A DNA stretch of 25,424 nucleotides from positions 31,370 to 56,793 of the forward strand of contig DBBW01000026.1 of NCBI GenBank assembly GCA_002292405.1, in the 5' to 3' direction. Numbering within the stretch: the first letter of the stretch is position 1; each line of letters opens with the position of its first letter. The notes beneath the pieces were generated by a model. That model searched no databases, was not told the origin of the DNA, and was given only the letters and a program-made list of their open reading frames with translations. Below are positions 1 to 7,741 of the stretch, one piece after another. The translations under genes and the position numbers were made by a program. Source of the DNA: Flavobacteriales bacterium UBA974 (lineage in GTDB: Bacteria; Bacteroidota; Bacteroidia; Flavobacteriales_D; Sanyastnellaceae).

Positions 1-90
1 AACTTCGAAATGGTATAACACAGCTAAAATCAAAGCTGAAACAACAAGTACCAAGCCCAATGAAACAAAACCTTCCCTATGTAATGTCAT
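1..90 (-). CDS. psd: Phosphatidylserine decarboxylase, N-terminal fragment
   Basis: The first 30 codons of a gene that runs off the left edge of the window are visible. They read MTLHREGF followed by a hydrophobic segment (about residues 9-25) and a YHFEV turn. Phosphatidylserine decarboxylases of Bacteroidota begin with this kind of short basic/glycine start and a membrane anchor. The enzyme would convert phosphatidylserine to phosphatidylethanolamine at the inner membrane. The ATG overlaps the cdsA stop codon as ATGA, so the two are translationally coupled, and cdsA makes the CDP-diacylglycerol that feeds this pathway. The catalytic LGST-type self-cleavage site lies outside the window. The identity therefore rests on a short N-terminus plus context. 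Confidence 0.68.
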   Translation of the reverse strand, partial: MTLHREGFVSLGLVLVVSALILAVLYHFEV

Positions 91-713
91 AAAATAAATG
101 CTCTAAGTATGAATACTACTGGGGCTGCAATCAGAAGCCCATCAAATCTATCTAAAATACCTCCATGCCCAGGCAACAAGGTCCCACTGTCTTTAGCGTC
201 GGCACGTCTTTTAAGTGCACTTTGGACTAAATCACCCAAGGTGGATAGGATGCCCGTTAACAGTCCAAGCAAAGCACCTTCGATATCCAACCAAAGCCAC
301 CCAACACATGCAGCCCCAAACGCTCCGATAAACGCTCCTTCCCAAGACTTGTTAGGTGATACTTTAGGAGCAAGTCCACTTTGAATAAACTTCTTTCCGA
401 ACATCTTTCCTCCTAGATATGCAAATGTGTCATTCGCCCAGATCCAGGTTAAAAATGCCACAACATCCAATCCATTGTAATAGGGAACGGAACCCACCCA
501 AGCTACAAATCCCATCCCCCACAAAGACATTACAGCAACAGTGATTAGTAAATAACCAATTGGAGCCCCCTTTAACTTCCTGTACTCTTTTAACCCTAGT
601 CCTAAAACAACGGCCCATAAAATAGAAGCAGAAATTAAATGAAAAGTCGTAGCGAAAACAACGATAAAAATGAATACTGCCCCCGTTAAGCTGCGAGTGA
701 TTAATTCATTCAT
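87..713 (-). CDS. cdsA: Phosphatidate cytidylyltransferase (short form)
   Basis: This integral membrane enzyme makes CDP-diacylglycerol from phosphatidic acid and CTP, the branch point of phospholipid synthesis. The C-terminal family signature is clear: S-A-L-K-R-R, then KDSGTLLPGHGGILDRFD (about residues 173-190) with the conserved Lys, Asp, His-Gly-Gly and Asp-Arg-x-Asp residues. Hydrophobic helices fill most of the rest. At 208 aa it is clearly shorter than the roughly 260-285 aa usual for the family. The missing material appears to lie between the first hydrophobic segments (after LGLKEYRKLKG) and the WIWANDTFAYLGG block, while the catalytic half is intact. ATGA overlaps join it to the DUF2007 gene upstream and psd downstream. 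The start codon is fixed by that overlap. Confidence 0.9.
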   Translation of the reverse strand: MNELITRSLTGAVFIFIVVFATTFHLISASILWAVVLGLGLKEYRKLKGAPIGYLLITVAVMSLWGMGFVAWVGSVPYYNGLDVVAFLTWIWANDTFAYLGGKMFGKKFIQSGLAPKVSPNKSWEGAFIGAFGAACVGWLWLDIEGALLGLLTGILSTLGDLVQSALKRRADAKDSGTLLPGHGGILDRFDGLLIAAPVVFILRAFIL

Positions 714-916
714 AATTGCAAGAGGGCTTTGGCCTTTTTCACAAAATCTTCTGGCACTAAAAGTTGAACTTCCATGGAAGCAAAACCAACTCCAGAGTAA
801 CTACTGTCTTGGCGGTTCATAATAACACAAGGTATATCAGAATCAATAAGGACTTGCTTTCGCATCTCTACGAAAGGGGCGAAAGAGTCAGAAAAAACAG
901 CAACCCATCCGTTCAT
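710..916 (-). CDS. DUF2007 domain protein (putative signal-transducing protein)
   Basis: This small soluble protein of 68 aa has the DUF2007 pattern: a beta-alpha-beta start (WVAVFSDSFAPFVEMRKQVLIDSDIPCVIMN), a middle ending in VGFASMEVQLLVPEDFVKKAKALL. That C-terminal 'V-Q-L-x-V-P-E-D-x-x-x-A' stretch is characteristic of the family. Its function is unknown; the family name 'putative signal transducing protein' reflects prediction only. It sits between ftsH (TAATG one-base overlap) and cdsA (ATGA overlap), an arrangement common in Bacteroidota, so it is certainly co-transcribed with them. No membrane segment or catalytic motif is visible. Confidence 0.82.
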   Translation of the reverse strand: MNGWVAVFSDSFAPFVEMRKQVLIDSDIPCVIMNRQDSSYSGVGFASMEVQLLVPEDFVKKAKALLQL

Positions 917-2940
917 TATTCTGACTTAGGTTTCTTTTTAACCTTACGGACAGCTTTAGGGATTTCTTCGATCAACTTAACTCCAACCTCTTCTTCATCA
1001 AAAGGTCTTGGACCTAAAATTCTCTCAACATCAACTTTAAAAATAACCTCATCTTTAAGAAGAGCTTCAGCGAGTTCTGTCAGTTTATTCTTATTTAAAT
1101 TTAGAATTTCTTGTGCCTTTGTATAAGCCTGTTCTATCACTTTACTCACTTCCTCGTCTATTAGACGAGCTGTAGCTTCAGAATATGGTTTAGTAAAAGA
1201 CTGTTCTCCTCTAGAGTCGTAATAACTAACATTACCAATCTTGGCATTCAGACCGTAAACTGTAACCATTGCCTGTGCTTGCTTCGTTACTTTCTCAAGA
1301 TCGCTTAAAGCACCAGTGGAAATTTTATTGAACATTATTTTTTCAGCTGCACGTCCACCCATTGCGGCACACATTTCATGAAAAATCTGGTCTGTTGTAG
1401 TAATCTGGCGCTCATGTGGTAAATACCAAGCAGCTCCAAGACTCTTACCCCTAGGAATGATACTCACCTTCATAAGTGGAGAAGCATATTTAAGCAACCA
1501 ACTAACAATAGCATGACCTGCTTCGTGGAAGGCAATCGTCTTCTTTTCTGTGTCAGAAATCACACGAGATCTCTTCTCTAAACCTCCAACAATCCTATCA
1601 ACAGCTTCGTCAAAATCCTGATGACTCACTGCATTTTTTCTATTCCTAGCAGCAAATAAAGCCGCCTCATTACAGACGTTAGCAATATCAGCACCACTAA
1701 ATCCAGGAGTTTGCTTAGACAAGAGGTCAATATCAACAGCTTTATCCGTTTTAATAGGTTTTAAATGAACTTTGAAAATTGCCTTGCGCTCATTAATATC
1801 TGGCATATCCACATAAATTTGTCTGTCGAAACGCCCAGCTCTTAGAAGAGCCTTATCCAATACATCTGCTCTATTTGTAGCGGCTATGATAATAACTCCA
1901 CTGTTAGAACCAAATCCATCCATCTCAGTTAGTAACTGATTTAATGTGTTTTCTCTTTCGTCATTTGAGCTAAAGCTTGCATTTTTCCCACGAGCTCTAC
2001 CTATTGCATCTATTTCATCAATGAAGATGATCGACGGAGCTTTTTCTTTAGCTTGCTTAAATAGGTCTCGTACTCTTGAAGCACCTACTCCTACGAACAT
2101 CTCAACAAAATCTGAACCACTCAAACTGAAAAAAGGAACCTTAGCCTCACCTGCAACTGCCTTAGCTAATAATGTTTTTCCCGTTCCTGGAGGCCCTACA
2201 AGTAATGCTCCTTTAGGAATCTTAGCACCTAACTTAGTATACTTTGAAGGTTTCATAAGGAAATCTACAATCTCTTCCAGCTCCTCTTTTGCTTCATCTA
2301 CACCTGCTACATCTTTAAATGTAATATCCGTTGCGTCACCCTTTTCATGGAGTTTTGCCTTTGACTTTCCTATGCTGAAAATTTGATTTCCAGCAGCACC
2401 TCCTCCACTCATTCGCTTCATAATAAACATCCAAACCACAATCATGATAACAAGGAAAAAAATCCATGAGAACATCTGTTGTCCCCATTCATTTACTGGT
2501 TCATACTTAGAATTTACATTGTTTACATCTGTTAGTTGCTTGTAATCTTCTGTGTAGCTATCTCCTGGTGGCATTGAAAACCAAACATCCGGACCAGCAT
2601 ACAACCCCATAATTCCTTGTGAATCTTTATCACTAGAAGCTCCTAAATCTTCTTTCGCAGATTCAGTTAAAAAGACTTTGTACACATGACCATCATGTGT
2701 CACATGATCTACATCACCTGACTCTACATAAGATTTAAACTCTGAGAACTGAATCTCACTGCCTCCACCATCTGAATTGAGCATAATCATTCCAAGCAAC
2801 AAAACACCCACAATAGCATAAATCCAATAAAAGTTGACGTTTTTACCAGAATCTTTCCTAGAAATAGGTGACTTAGATGTTGATTTTTTCTTAGCGGTTG
2901 ACTTTTTACTAGTCGAAGGTTTTTTCTTATTTTCACTCAT
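916..2940 (-). CDS. ftsH: ATP-dependent zinc metalloprotease FtsH
   Basis: This 674-aa membrane-anchored AAA+ protease degrades misfolded membrane proteins and short-lived regulators. Domain order: a Lys/Ser/Thr-rich cytoplasmic tail (residues 1-34), TM1 (about 36-55), a periplasmic FtsH_ext domain (about 60-155), TM2 (about 157-174), the AAA domain with Walker A GPPGTGKT (249-256), Walker B FIDEID (306-311) and the second region of homology ending LRAGRFDR (366-373), then the M41 peptidase domain with zinc site HEAGH (472-476) and a downstream Asp in LSDLEK. All catalytic residues are present and the length is normal. The gene overlaps rsfS upstream by ATGA and abuts the DUF2007 gene downstream. 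The long charged N-terminal tail is the only unusual part. Confidence 0.97.
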   Translation of the reverse strand: MSENKKKPSTSKKSTAKKKSTSKSPISRKDSGKNVNFYWIYAIVGVLLLGMIMLNSDGGGSEIQFSEFKSYVESGDVDHVTHDGHVYKVFLTESAKEDLGASSDKDSQGIMGLYAGPDVWFSMPPGDSYTEDYKQLTDVNNVNSKYEPVNEWGQQMFSWIFFLVIMIVVWMFIMKRMSGGGAAGNQIFSIGKSKAKLHEKGDATDITFKDVAGVDEAKEELEEIVDFLMKPSKYTKLGAKIPKGALLVGPPGTGKTLLAKAVAGEAKVPFFSLSGSDFVEMFVGVGASRVRDLFKQAKEKAPSIIFIDEIDAIGRARGKNASFSSNDERENTLNQLLTEMDGFGSNSGVIIIAATNRADVLDKALLRAGRFDRQIYVDMPDINERKAIFKVHLKPIKTDKAVDIDLLSKQTPGFSGADIANVCNEAALFAARNRKNAVSHQDFDEAVDRIVGGLEKRSRVISDTEKKTIAFHEAGHAIVSWLLKYASPLMKVSIIPRGKSLGAAWYLPHERQITTTDQIFHEMCAAMGGRAAEKIMFNKISTGALSDLEKVTKQAQAMVTVYGLNAKIGNVSYYDSRGEQSFTKPYSEATARLIDEEVSKVIEQAYTKAQEILNLNKNKLTELAEALLKDEVIFKVDVERILGPRPFDEEEVGVKLIEEIPKAVRKVKKKPKSE

Positions 2941-3338
2941 ACTTCCGCATTGTTTATTAATTCATCCCCGGCATATTCATGTTTTGTAATATTCGCATCA
3001 CCCCACAATTCCTCTAAAGCAAATCTACTCCTTGCGTCCTTGTGAAACACGTGAACTACAATATCAAAATAATCAACAATAGCCCAAACACCCGTTCTTA
3101 ACCCCTGCACACTAACTGGCTTTTCACCTAAGGCTTCAAAAACAACTTTTTCAACTGAGGCAGTTAATGCTTCCACTTGAGTGTGGCTATTTCCATGACA
3201 AACAATAAAATAAGCGGCAATAGAATTGTGAATCTCACGCAAATCAATAATAGAGATTTCATAACCTTTAACATCTTCTAGTCCCTTAACAACAGCGTCT
3301 AGCAGAATATCAGAGTCGGTAACAGTCGATTTTTTCAT
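2937..3338 (-). CDS. rsfS: Ribosome silencing factor RsfS
   Basis: RsfS (RsfA/Iojap family) binds ribosomal protein uL14 and blocks joining of the 50S and 30S subunits when nutrients are scarce. The 133-aa product shows the family core: DLREIHNSIAAYFIVCHGNSHTQVEAL, then GLRTGVWAIVDYFDIVVHVFHKDARSRFALEELWGDA near the C-terminus. The reading frame is open upstream of the ATG at 3338, but the extra residues cross the divergent promoter region and match nothing in the family, so the start at MKKSTVTDSD is chosen. It is the first gene of the rsfS-ftsH-DUF2007-cdsA-psd operon and overlaps ftsH by ATGA. Confidence 0.94.
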   Translation of the reverse strand: MKKSTVTDSDILLDAVVKGLEDVKGYEISIIDLREIHNSIAAYFIVCHGNSHTQVEALTASVEKVVFEALGEKPVSVQGLRTGVWAIVDYFDIVVHVFHKDARSRFALEELWGDANITKHEYAGDELINNAEV

Positions 3339-3355
3339 ACAAAAATTTGAAGATA

Positions 3356-3385
3356 CGAAGTTACTACTTTTGCAAGTGATGACAA
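3356..3385 (-). promoter_or_regulatory. Predicted promoter of the rsfS-ftsH operon
   Basis: Read on the minus strand there is a TTG (complement of 3383-3385), exactly 19 bases, then TAACTTCG (complement of 3356-3363). This matches the Bacteroidota -33/-7 pattern TTG-N19-TAnnTTTG with one mismatch (C for T). Transcription would start about 13 bases before the rsfS ATG. It overlaps the birA -7 box on the other strand. Confidence 0.55.
3365..3372 (+). promoter_or_regulatory. -7 box of birA promoter
   Basis: TACTTTTG is a perfect match to the Bacteroidota -7 consensus TAnnTTTG. It ends six bases before the chosen birA ATG at 3379, so the transcript would carry almost no leader. No TTG at the ideal 19-base distance is seen; the nearest TTG (3347-3349) is 15 bases upstream. 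The box overlaps the rsfS promoter, so the two divergent promoters may compete for RNA polymerase. Confidence 0.5.
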
Positions 3386-4209
3386 CCGATATAGGAAACA
3401 TTAGCAAAATAACAACGAACAGAGGAATCTATCCGCTTCTCAGGCTCACAACTGTAAGTAGTACAAATGATTACGCTATAGAATTGCTACGTGAACCTGA
3501 CACTCCCTCTGAACTGATTATTTTTGCTGAACATCAAACAAATGGCAAAGGGCAGATGGGACGTAAATGGCACTCCTCCTTTGGTAACAATCTGAACCTT
3601 AGCTATATCATAAAAAACATAACATATGCACCTTTCATTTTCAATATGGCAATTGCGTTAGGCGTACTTGAAGGAATCCGAAAATTTCCGTTTATAGAGG
3701 GGATTAAAGAGACTCATATTAACATAAAATGGCCAAACGACATCGTCTTAATTGAAGATTCCGGAGTCAAAAAAATTGCTGGAATTCTCATTGAAAATTC
3801 TTGGCGTGGAGAAACTCAGACTGCTTCAATTGTCGGTGTAGGGGTTAATTTAGACACTCAATTTTCAAAAGAACATGTTTCAGGCTTCAATTTAATGCCA
3901 GGTAATCTAAATGATTACCTCAGTGAAAATATTTCTGCTCTAAATTTAGAGCTCCCCATCATCAACTCTATCCAAAATAGGATCCACATGCTTTCAACAG
4001 AAAGGGGTGATGAAATAATTCTTACAGATTTTAACAAAGAGCTCTTTGGGCTAAATTCTGAACGCCATTATACAATTGACAATAAGCCGTTCAAAGGAAC
4101 TTTACTTGGGATAGAAAAAGATGGGCTAGGAGTGTTCTCTAGGAAAGGTAGAGATAACATAAAGGTTCAGTCTTCAAATGTTGTTTGGTCTTTTATGGGG
4201 GAAGTGTAA
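3379..4209 (+). CDS. birA: Biotin--[acetyl-CoA-carboxylase] ligase
   Basis: This enzyme activates biotin as biotinyl-AMP and attaches it to a lysine of biotin-dependent carboxylases such as the acetyl-CoA carboxylase carrier protein. Motifs seen in the 276-aa product are SSTNDYA near residue 28, the biotin/ATP-binding loop GKGQMGRKWHS (56-66), KWPND (117-121) and the catalytic-core KIAGILIEN (132-140). No N-terminal helix-turn-helix is present, so it is a ligase only and not a repressor of the E. coli type. The start is the ATG at 3379: an in-frame TTG at 3370 lies inside the -7 box and cannot be transcribed from that promoter. It diverges from rsfS and converges on the SRPBCC gene with a 6-base gap. 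Confidence 0.93.
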   Translation: MTTDIGNISKITTNRGIYPLLRLTTVSSTNDYAIELLREPDTPSELIIFAEHQTNGKGQMGRKWHSSFGNNLNLSYIIKNITYAPFIFNMAIALGVLEGIRKFPFIEGIKETHINIKWPNDIVLIEDSGVKKIAGILIENSWRGETQTASIVGVGVNLDTQFSKEHVSGFNLMPGNLNDYLSENISALNLELPIINSIQNRIHMLSTERGDEIILTDFNKELFGLNSERHYTIDNKPFKGTLLGIEKDGLGVFSRKGRDNIKVQSSNVVWSFMGEV

Positions 4210-4215
4210 AAAAAA

Positions 4216-4629
4216 CTACGACACAGGGAACTTCTGCTTCATACCCTCAGCCATTTCTTCGAATAAACTCTTTAAAGCTGGCTCAACCATCATTTTAGTG
4301 AAGGGATTTAAATCAGCATCACTTCTCACTCTACAAGAAATACCATCTTCGTGCGTCACTGCAACGGCCTCTAAACTAAATTTAACAGGGGTTGGCGATA
4401 CCGTGTTTAATTTCATGAGCACGTTCTCTGCTAACTCTGACACATCTTTTTCAAGGTGAATGGAAACTCCTCCCTTTACTTTAAAAGAGCATTTATCACC
4501 ATCGGATGTGAAATCTTTTACAGCTCCTTCTGGAAGTAATTTACCTAATCTTGATAAGTCGTTGATCTCATCTTTCAAATCTTCAATCGAAATACCTAAG
4601 ATTACTTCTGGGCCTTCAAATGCAATCAT
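4216..4629 (-). CDS. SRPBCC-fold protein of unknown ligand
   Basis: This 137-aa protein has the pattern of a START/SRPBCC (Bet v1-like) fold, as in CoxG-type proteins: an initial beta strand and helix (FEGPEVILGIS, then DLKDEINDLSRLGKLLP), a beta-rich middle (CSFKVKGGVSIHLEK, VKFSLEAVAV, GISCRVRSDADLNPF) and a long C-terminal helix (MMVEPALKSLFEEMAEGMKQKF). SRPBCC proteins bind hydrophobic ligands in a cavity; the ligand here cannot be told. It starts 13 bases after the pyrE stop and is probably in one operon with it, a pairing seen in many Bacteroidota. An upstream-extended frame reaches into pyrE but has no family-like sequence, so the ATG at 4629 is used. Confidence 0.8.
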   Translation of the reverse strand: MIAFEGPEVILGISIEDLKDEINDLSRLGKLLPEGAVKDFTSDGDKCSFKVKGGVSIHLEKDVSELAENVLMKLNTVSPTPVKFSLEAVAVTHEDGISCRVRSDADLNPFTKMMVEPALKSLFEEMAEGMKQKFPVS

Positions 4630-4642
4630 AATACTATTTATT

Positions 4643-5293
4643 TTAAAGTTGTTTATCACTCCACGCAACCGGATCGAGTGTCCAAGAGTATAACTGTGAT
4701 TTTTGGTCTTCAGTAATGTAATTAGACTCAGTAGCAACCTCTAACATCGTCGGGTAGTCAGTAAGCGTAAAGAATGGACACCGCTTCTGCTCAAACCTTT
4801 CGACAGCACCATGGAATCCGTAGGTGAAGAAGGCGAGCAGTCCCACTACTTCTAAACCAGCCTCTCTAATAGCGTCGACAGCAGATAAAGAACTTTTCCC
4901 TGTGGAGATTAAGTCCTCAATTACGAATACGTTATTAAAATTTGAGTAATCACCTTCTATTCTTTGGCCAGTTCCGTGCGATTTTGCAGAGGCTCTTACA
5001 TAAATGAAAGGGATCTTTAATTCTTGTGCAATTAAAGCACCAAGTGCGATCCCACCAGTTGCGACTCCAGCTATGGCATCTGGCAACCCAAAACGATCTA
5101 TAATCATGGCTGAAGCAATTTTACGAATGCTCGTTCTGATCTCGGGGTGACTTAAAATTCGCCTATTGTCACAATAAATAGGTGATTTTCTACCACTCGC
5201 CCATGTAAATGGCTGTTCAGGTGACAATTGAACGGCTTGGATTCTGAGTAAAAATTCAGCTACCTTTCGGTTATTATTTTTGATGGTAGACAT
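4643..5293 (-). CDS. pyrE: Orotate phosphoribosyltransferase
   Basis: PyrE transfers phosphoribose from PRPP to orotate, giving OMP, the fifth step of pyrimidine synthesis. The 216-aa product has FTWASGRKSPIYCDNRR (about 29-45) for orotate binding, VATGGIALGALIA (78-89), the YVRASAKSHGTGQRIEG flexible loop with its catalytic Lys/His (about 98-114) and the PRPP-binding motif VFVIEDLISTGKSS (122-135). The length is normal for the short bacterial form. Its -7 box ends four bases before the ATG. It is divergent from the NUDIX gene and upstream of the SRPBCC gene, with which it probably forms an operon. Confidence 0.96.
   Translation of the reverse strand: MSTIKNNNRKVAEFLLRIQAVQLSPEQPFTWASGRKSPIYCDNRRILSHPEIRTSIRKIASAMIIDRFGLPDAIAGVATGGIALGALIAQELKIPFIYVRASAKSHGTGQRIEGDYSNFNNVFVIEDLISTGKSSLSAVDAIREAGLEVVGLLAFFTYGFHGAVERFEQKRCPFFTLTDYPTMLEVATESNYITEDQKSQLYSWTLDPVAWSDKQL
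5275..5282 (+). promoter_or_regulatory. -7 box of NUDIX gene promoter
   Basis: TATTTTTG matches TAnnTTTG perfectly and lies 18 bases before the ATG at 5301. It sits within the first codons of pyrE on the other strand. No TTG is found at the 19-base spacing, so only half of the promoter is supported. Confidence 0.4.
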
Positions 5294-5297
5294 GACA

Positions 5298-5305
5298 CAA
5301 ATGTA
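5298..5305 (-). promoter_or_regulatory. -7 box of pyrE promoter, next to the start codon
   Basis: On the minus strand TACATTTG, a perfect -7 match, is followed by four bases and then the pyrE ATG at 5293. Transcription would begin at or within a base or two of the start codon, predicting a leaderless mRNA. No TTG at 19 bases is seen. The box overlaps the NUDIX start codon at 5301. Confidence 0.5.
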
Positions 5306-5933
5306 CGTTGTATTTATGCTGAATCGTAGGGTTTGTTTTAACGAATCAGACTCTGCTATGCTTCCAAAAAGAGCATCAACATTGTCACTTTTTAACCCCG
5401 ATTCAAAGACGTTAAAAGACCTACCGAAGTTTATTTCTTCTCACCCAAATTTAAAAGAAATTTATATTTCTAGCAAAAATATAGATGAGCTCTGGATGAG
5501 GTTTTGCATGAATTACTTTGAGGTAGTTTCTGCTGGTGGATTAGTTGTCAACAAGAAGAACAAAGTGCTTTGGATTAATCGCAATAAGCATTGGGACCTT
5601 CCCAAGGGGAAAGTTGAAGCTGGTGAAAGTCTTGAAAATGCTGCCATTAGAGAAGTTACTGAAGAAACAGGAATTAGAAAATTAAAAATAACTGGGGATT
5701 TAGTAACCACATACCACACGTACGAGGTAGATGGGATAGCGCATCTGAAAACCACTTTTTGGTATTCTATGATTCACCATGGAGAGGATACCATAGGCAA
5801 GCCTCAAGAGATCGAAGGCATTACTGAAGTCAAGTGGGTAAATTCTAGTGTTCCAGAAAAAATTTGGAAATCGACCTATGGCAGTATCCGTATTGTTTAT
5901 AATACATTTCTTAAAACTACCGAGGTAGCTTAG
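5301..5933 (+). CDS. NUDIX hydrolase
   Basis: The 210-aa protein carries a complete Nudix box: G103, E109, then REVTEETGI (117-125), matching G-x5-E-x7-R-E-U-x-E-E-x-G-U, just after HWDLPKGK. It should hydrolyse a nucleoside diphosphate linked to another moiety; the substrate is not evident. An N-terminal region of about 70 residues (MYVVFMLNRRVCFNES and following) precedes the Nudix fold, as in Bacteroidota homologues that start 'MYK-F-N-RP'. That similarity is why the ATG at 5301 is preferred over upstream ATGs at 5283 and 5292. It diverges from pyrE and overlaps the convergent downstream gene by 17 bases. Confidence 0.88.
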   Translation: MYVVFMLNRRVCFNESDSAMLPKRASTLSLFNPDSKTLKDLPKFISSHPNLKEIYISSKNIDELWMRFCMNYFEVVSAGGLVVNKKNKVLWINRNKHWDLPKGKVEAGESLENAAIREVTEETGIRKLKITGDLVTTYHTYEVDGIAHLKTTFWYSMIHHGEDTIGKPQEIEGITEVKWVNSSVPEKIWKSTYGSIRIVYNTFLKTTEVA

Positions 5934-7287
5934 ACAATACATTTCCTAGTCCATTACTTGGTAAAAGTGAAGAGGTTGAATAAACCTGCAAACTCGGGGA
6001 AATAATGATGGTTTGTGGAATGGAGTTAATGTCTAAGCCGTCTAACCAACGACAATCAGCTCCAACCCATCTTAGTGTTTCTGAAATTGATTTACGCTTA
6101 GAAATTAAACCATCCCATTCTTTTTGATTTCCGTCTATACAAAGAGTTACAAACTGTAAATCTTTACGTTTACTCTTTAAGGAATTCTCCACAGCTCGAA
6201 AAGCAATCCACTCCTTCAAACTCGTTCCACTACCATTTTTTACAACAAGAATAACACTCCAATCACCATAAAGCTCATCAAATGGCACTAAATCAAAAGA
6301 CGGAGTAGTCCAAAGTTTGCTTTCCAAATCATTTTCATCCCAAAGCTCAACTCCATACAAAGAGCGCAACTCCGCCAAAGGAGAATCTAGATTTTTGGAC
6401 CACCAAACAGACGCTAACGAATGAGGTTCCATGATATCCCACCACCACATGGCAAAATCTAATTCGTCCACATTCATGTCGACTGAATCCAAGTGCTCCA
6501 CTCCTTTATACCAATCACCATGCACCTCTATCCACGAAGAACACCATCCCGGCGACCTCGCTTTTTCTATTATACTCCTACTTGTATCAAATTCCATTTC
6601 TTCACACCAAACTTCATTCAACTTTTCACTCCCCCATCCAGAATCTTTCCTCCATTGCCAAAGTCGTGATCTCACTAAATCGGAATAATATGGTTCTTGT
6701 ATAAATCGTTCTGATTCTATCAATTGCAAACAAGCTTTCTCAAAAATCTGGTGAATCGAGTCAATATATACCGTATCAGCAAATGACCTTGCACCACCTA
6801 CTGCTCCAGATAAAATCATGCGATCATATAAAACCAATTCATCTAACACAGAAGCTAAAAGTCTCAATGAATCGTATTTAAATAAAGGGTGATCATTCCC
6901 CCAAACTGCTCGTGCTATATTGCCTCGCAAACGTCTTACTCCAACGCTGGGTTTTATCAAGGAAAGAGTGTCTTTCTCAACTCCATCAGGTCTTACTATT
7001 ACTTTCCAACTCCAAGGCGGAGCTTCAATCTCATACACTCTCGTATATTCTTTAGGTTGTGGTAAAGAAAAGTCGCCTTGATCAGAAATAGATATGATAT
7101 CTACGAATTTCTTAACGCCTTTAACACCTTCAAGTATTTCATATAAATAAATAAACGAAGGCATTTCTGTGCTTGACTCAGAAAAGCCGTTCATTTTAAC
7201 GGGTATAGCTGTTTGGCAATAAAACTGATTAATGAATGCAATCAGAGCGATTACAAACAATAAAAAAATTTTTATTTTACTACACAA
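5917..7287 (-). CDS. Exported protein with thioredoxin-like domain lacking CXXC
   Basis: The product (about 456 aa) begins with a short basic n-region (CSKIK) and a strong hydrophobic core (IFLLFVIALIAFINQF), a signal peptide or anchor. The middle region is rich in Trp and acidic residues (for example DFAMWWWDIMEP) and resembles the uncharacterised N-terminal regions of Bacteroidota TlpA-like proteins. The last 115 or so residues look like a TlpA thioredoxin fold: GDWSVILVVKNGS, a helix, DLQFVTLCID, then INSIPQTIIIS with the cis-Pro position. Where the WCxxC motif belongs the sequence reads VVKNGSGTSLKEW, so no redox disulfide is possible. The start is uncertain: no ATG lies before the signal, and TTG at 7287 is chosen because it overlaps the coaD end by only 8 bases. 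GTG at 7302 and TTG at 7311 are alternatives. Confidence 0.72.
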   Translation of the reverse strand: MCSKIKIFLLFVIALIAFINQFYCQTAIPVKMNGFSESSTEMPSFIYLYEILEGVKGVKKFVDIISISDQGDFSLPQPKEYTRVYEIEAPPWSWKVIVRPDGVEKDTLSLIKPSVGVRRLRGNIARAVWGNDHPLFKYDSLRLLASVLDELVLYDRMILSGAVGGARSFADTVYIDSIHQIFEKACLQLIESERFIQEPYYSDLVRSRLWQWRKDSGWGSEKLNEVWCEEMEFDTSRSIIEKARSPGWCSSWIEVHGDWYKGVEHLDSVDMNVDELDFAMWWWDIMEPHSLASVWWSKNLDSPLAELRSLYGVELWDENDLESKLWTTPSFDLVPFDELYGDWSVILVVKNGSGTSLKEWIAFRAVENSLKSKRKDLQFVTLCIDGNQKEWDGLISKRKSISETLRWVGADCRWLDGLDINSIPQTIIISPSLQVYSTSSLLPSNGLGNVLSKLPR

Positions 7288-7741
7288 ATTCGAGAACAGC
7301 ACGAGGTACAAATTCTTTTATACTACCACCATTTGAGAGTATATCCCTTACAACTGAAGATGAAATAGGGGCGTATTCTGGGTCCGTAAAGAGAATGACA
7401 GTTTCTAAAGAAGAGTTAAGCCGCTTGGTCATCTGAGCGATGGTACGTTCGTATTCAAAATCGCCGCCATTTCTCACCCCTCTAAGCATCCAGTACGCAT
7501 CAATTTCAGTACAGAAATCAACCGTCAACCCTGTATAGCTTTCTATCCTCACTTGAGGTACATCTTTAAATACAAGCCTTAACATCTCCAATCTTTGATC
7601 TAAAGTAAATTTTGTTTTCTTAGTAGAGTTAACCCCTACAGCAACGACAATCTCATCGAACATAGTCAATGCTCTACGGATGATGTTTTCATGTCCCAAT
7701 GTAATTGGATCGAAAGATCCTGGAAAAACTGCTCTTCTCAT
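7280..7741 (-). CDS. coaD: Pantetheine-phosphate adenylyltransferase
   Basis: CoaD adenylates 4'-phosphopantetheine to dephospho-CoA, the penultimate step of coenzyme A synthesis. The 153-aa product has the nucleotidyltransferase motif AVFPGSFDPITLGHENII (T-x-G-H near residue 15), the pantetheine-binding WMLRGVRNGGDFEYE and the C-terminal ISSSVVRDI motif (the ISSTxVR equivalent). Length and motifs are standard. It overlaps rsmD upstream by ATGA, an arrangement also found in many other bacteria, and the thioredoxin-like gene downstream by a few bases, so all are in one operon. Confidence 0.97.
   Translation of the reverse strand: MRRAVFPGSFDPITLGHENIIRRALTMFDEIVVAVGVNSTKKTKFTLDQRLEMLRLVFKDVPQVRIESYTGLTVDFCTEIDAYWMLRGVRNGGDFEYERTIAQMTKRLNSSLETVILFTDPEYAPISSSVVRDILSNGGSIKEFVPRAVLEFV

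Noticed and set aside
1946..2386. Long open frame on the plus strand opposite ftsH, and similar frames opposite coaD, rsmD, DUF3822 and aconitase.
   Set aside because: They mirror well-supported genes, have skewed composition (Ser/Pro-rich) and no recognisable domain.
3339..3407. Longer RsfS start upstream of 3338.
   Set aside because: The extra 23 residues cross the divergent promoters and the birA start and have no resemblance to RsfS; the ATG at 3338 gives the usual length.
4630..4737. Longer start of the SRPBCC protein, reaching into pyrE.
   Set aside because: It would overlap pyrE by about 95 bases in another frame, and the residues are typical shadow translation.
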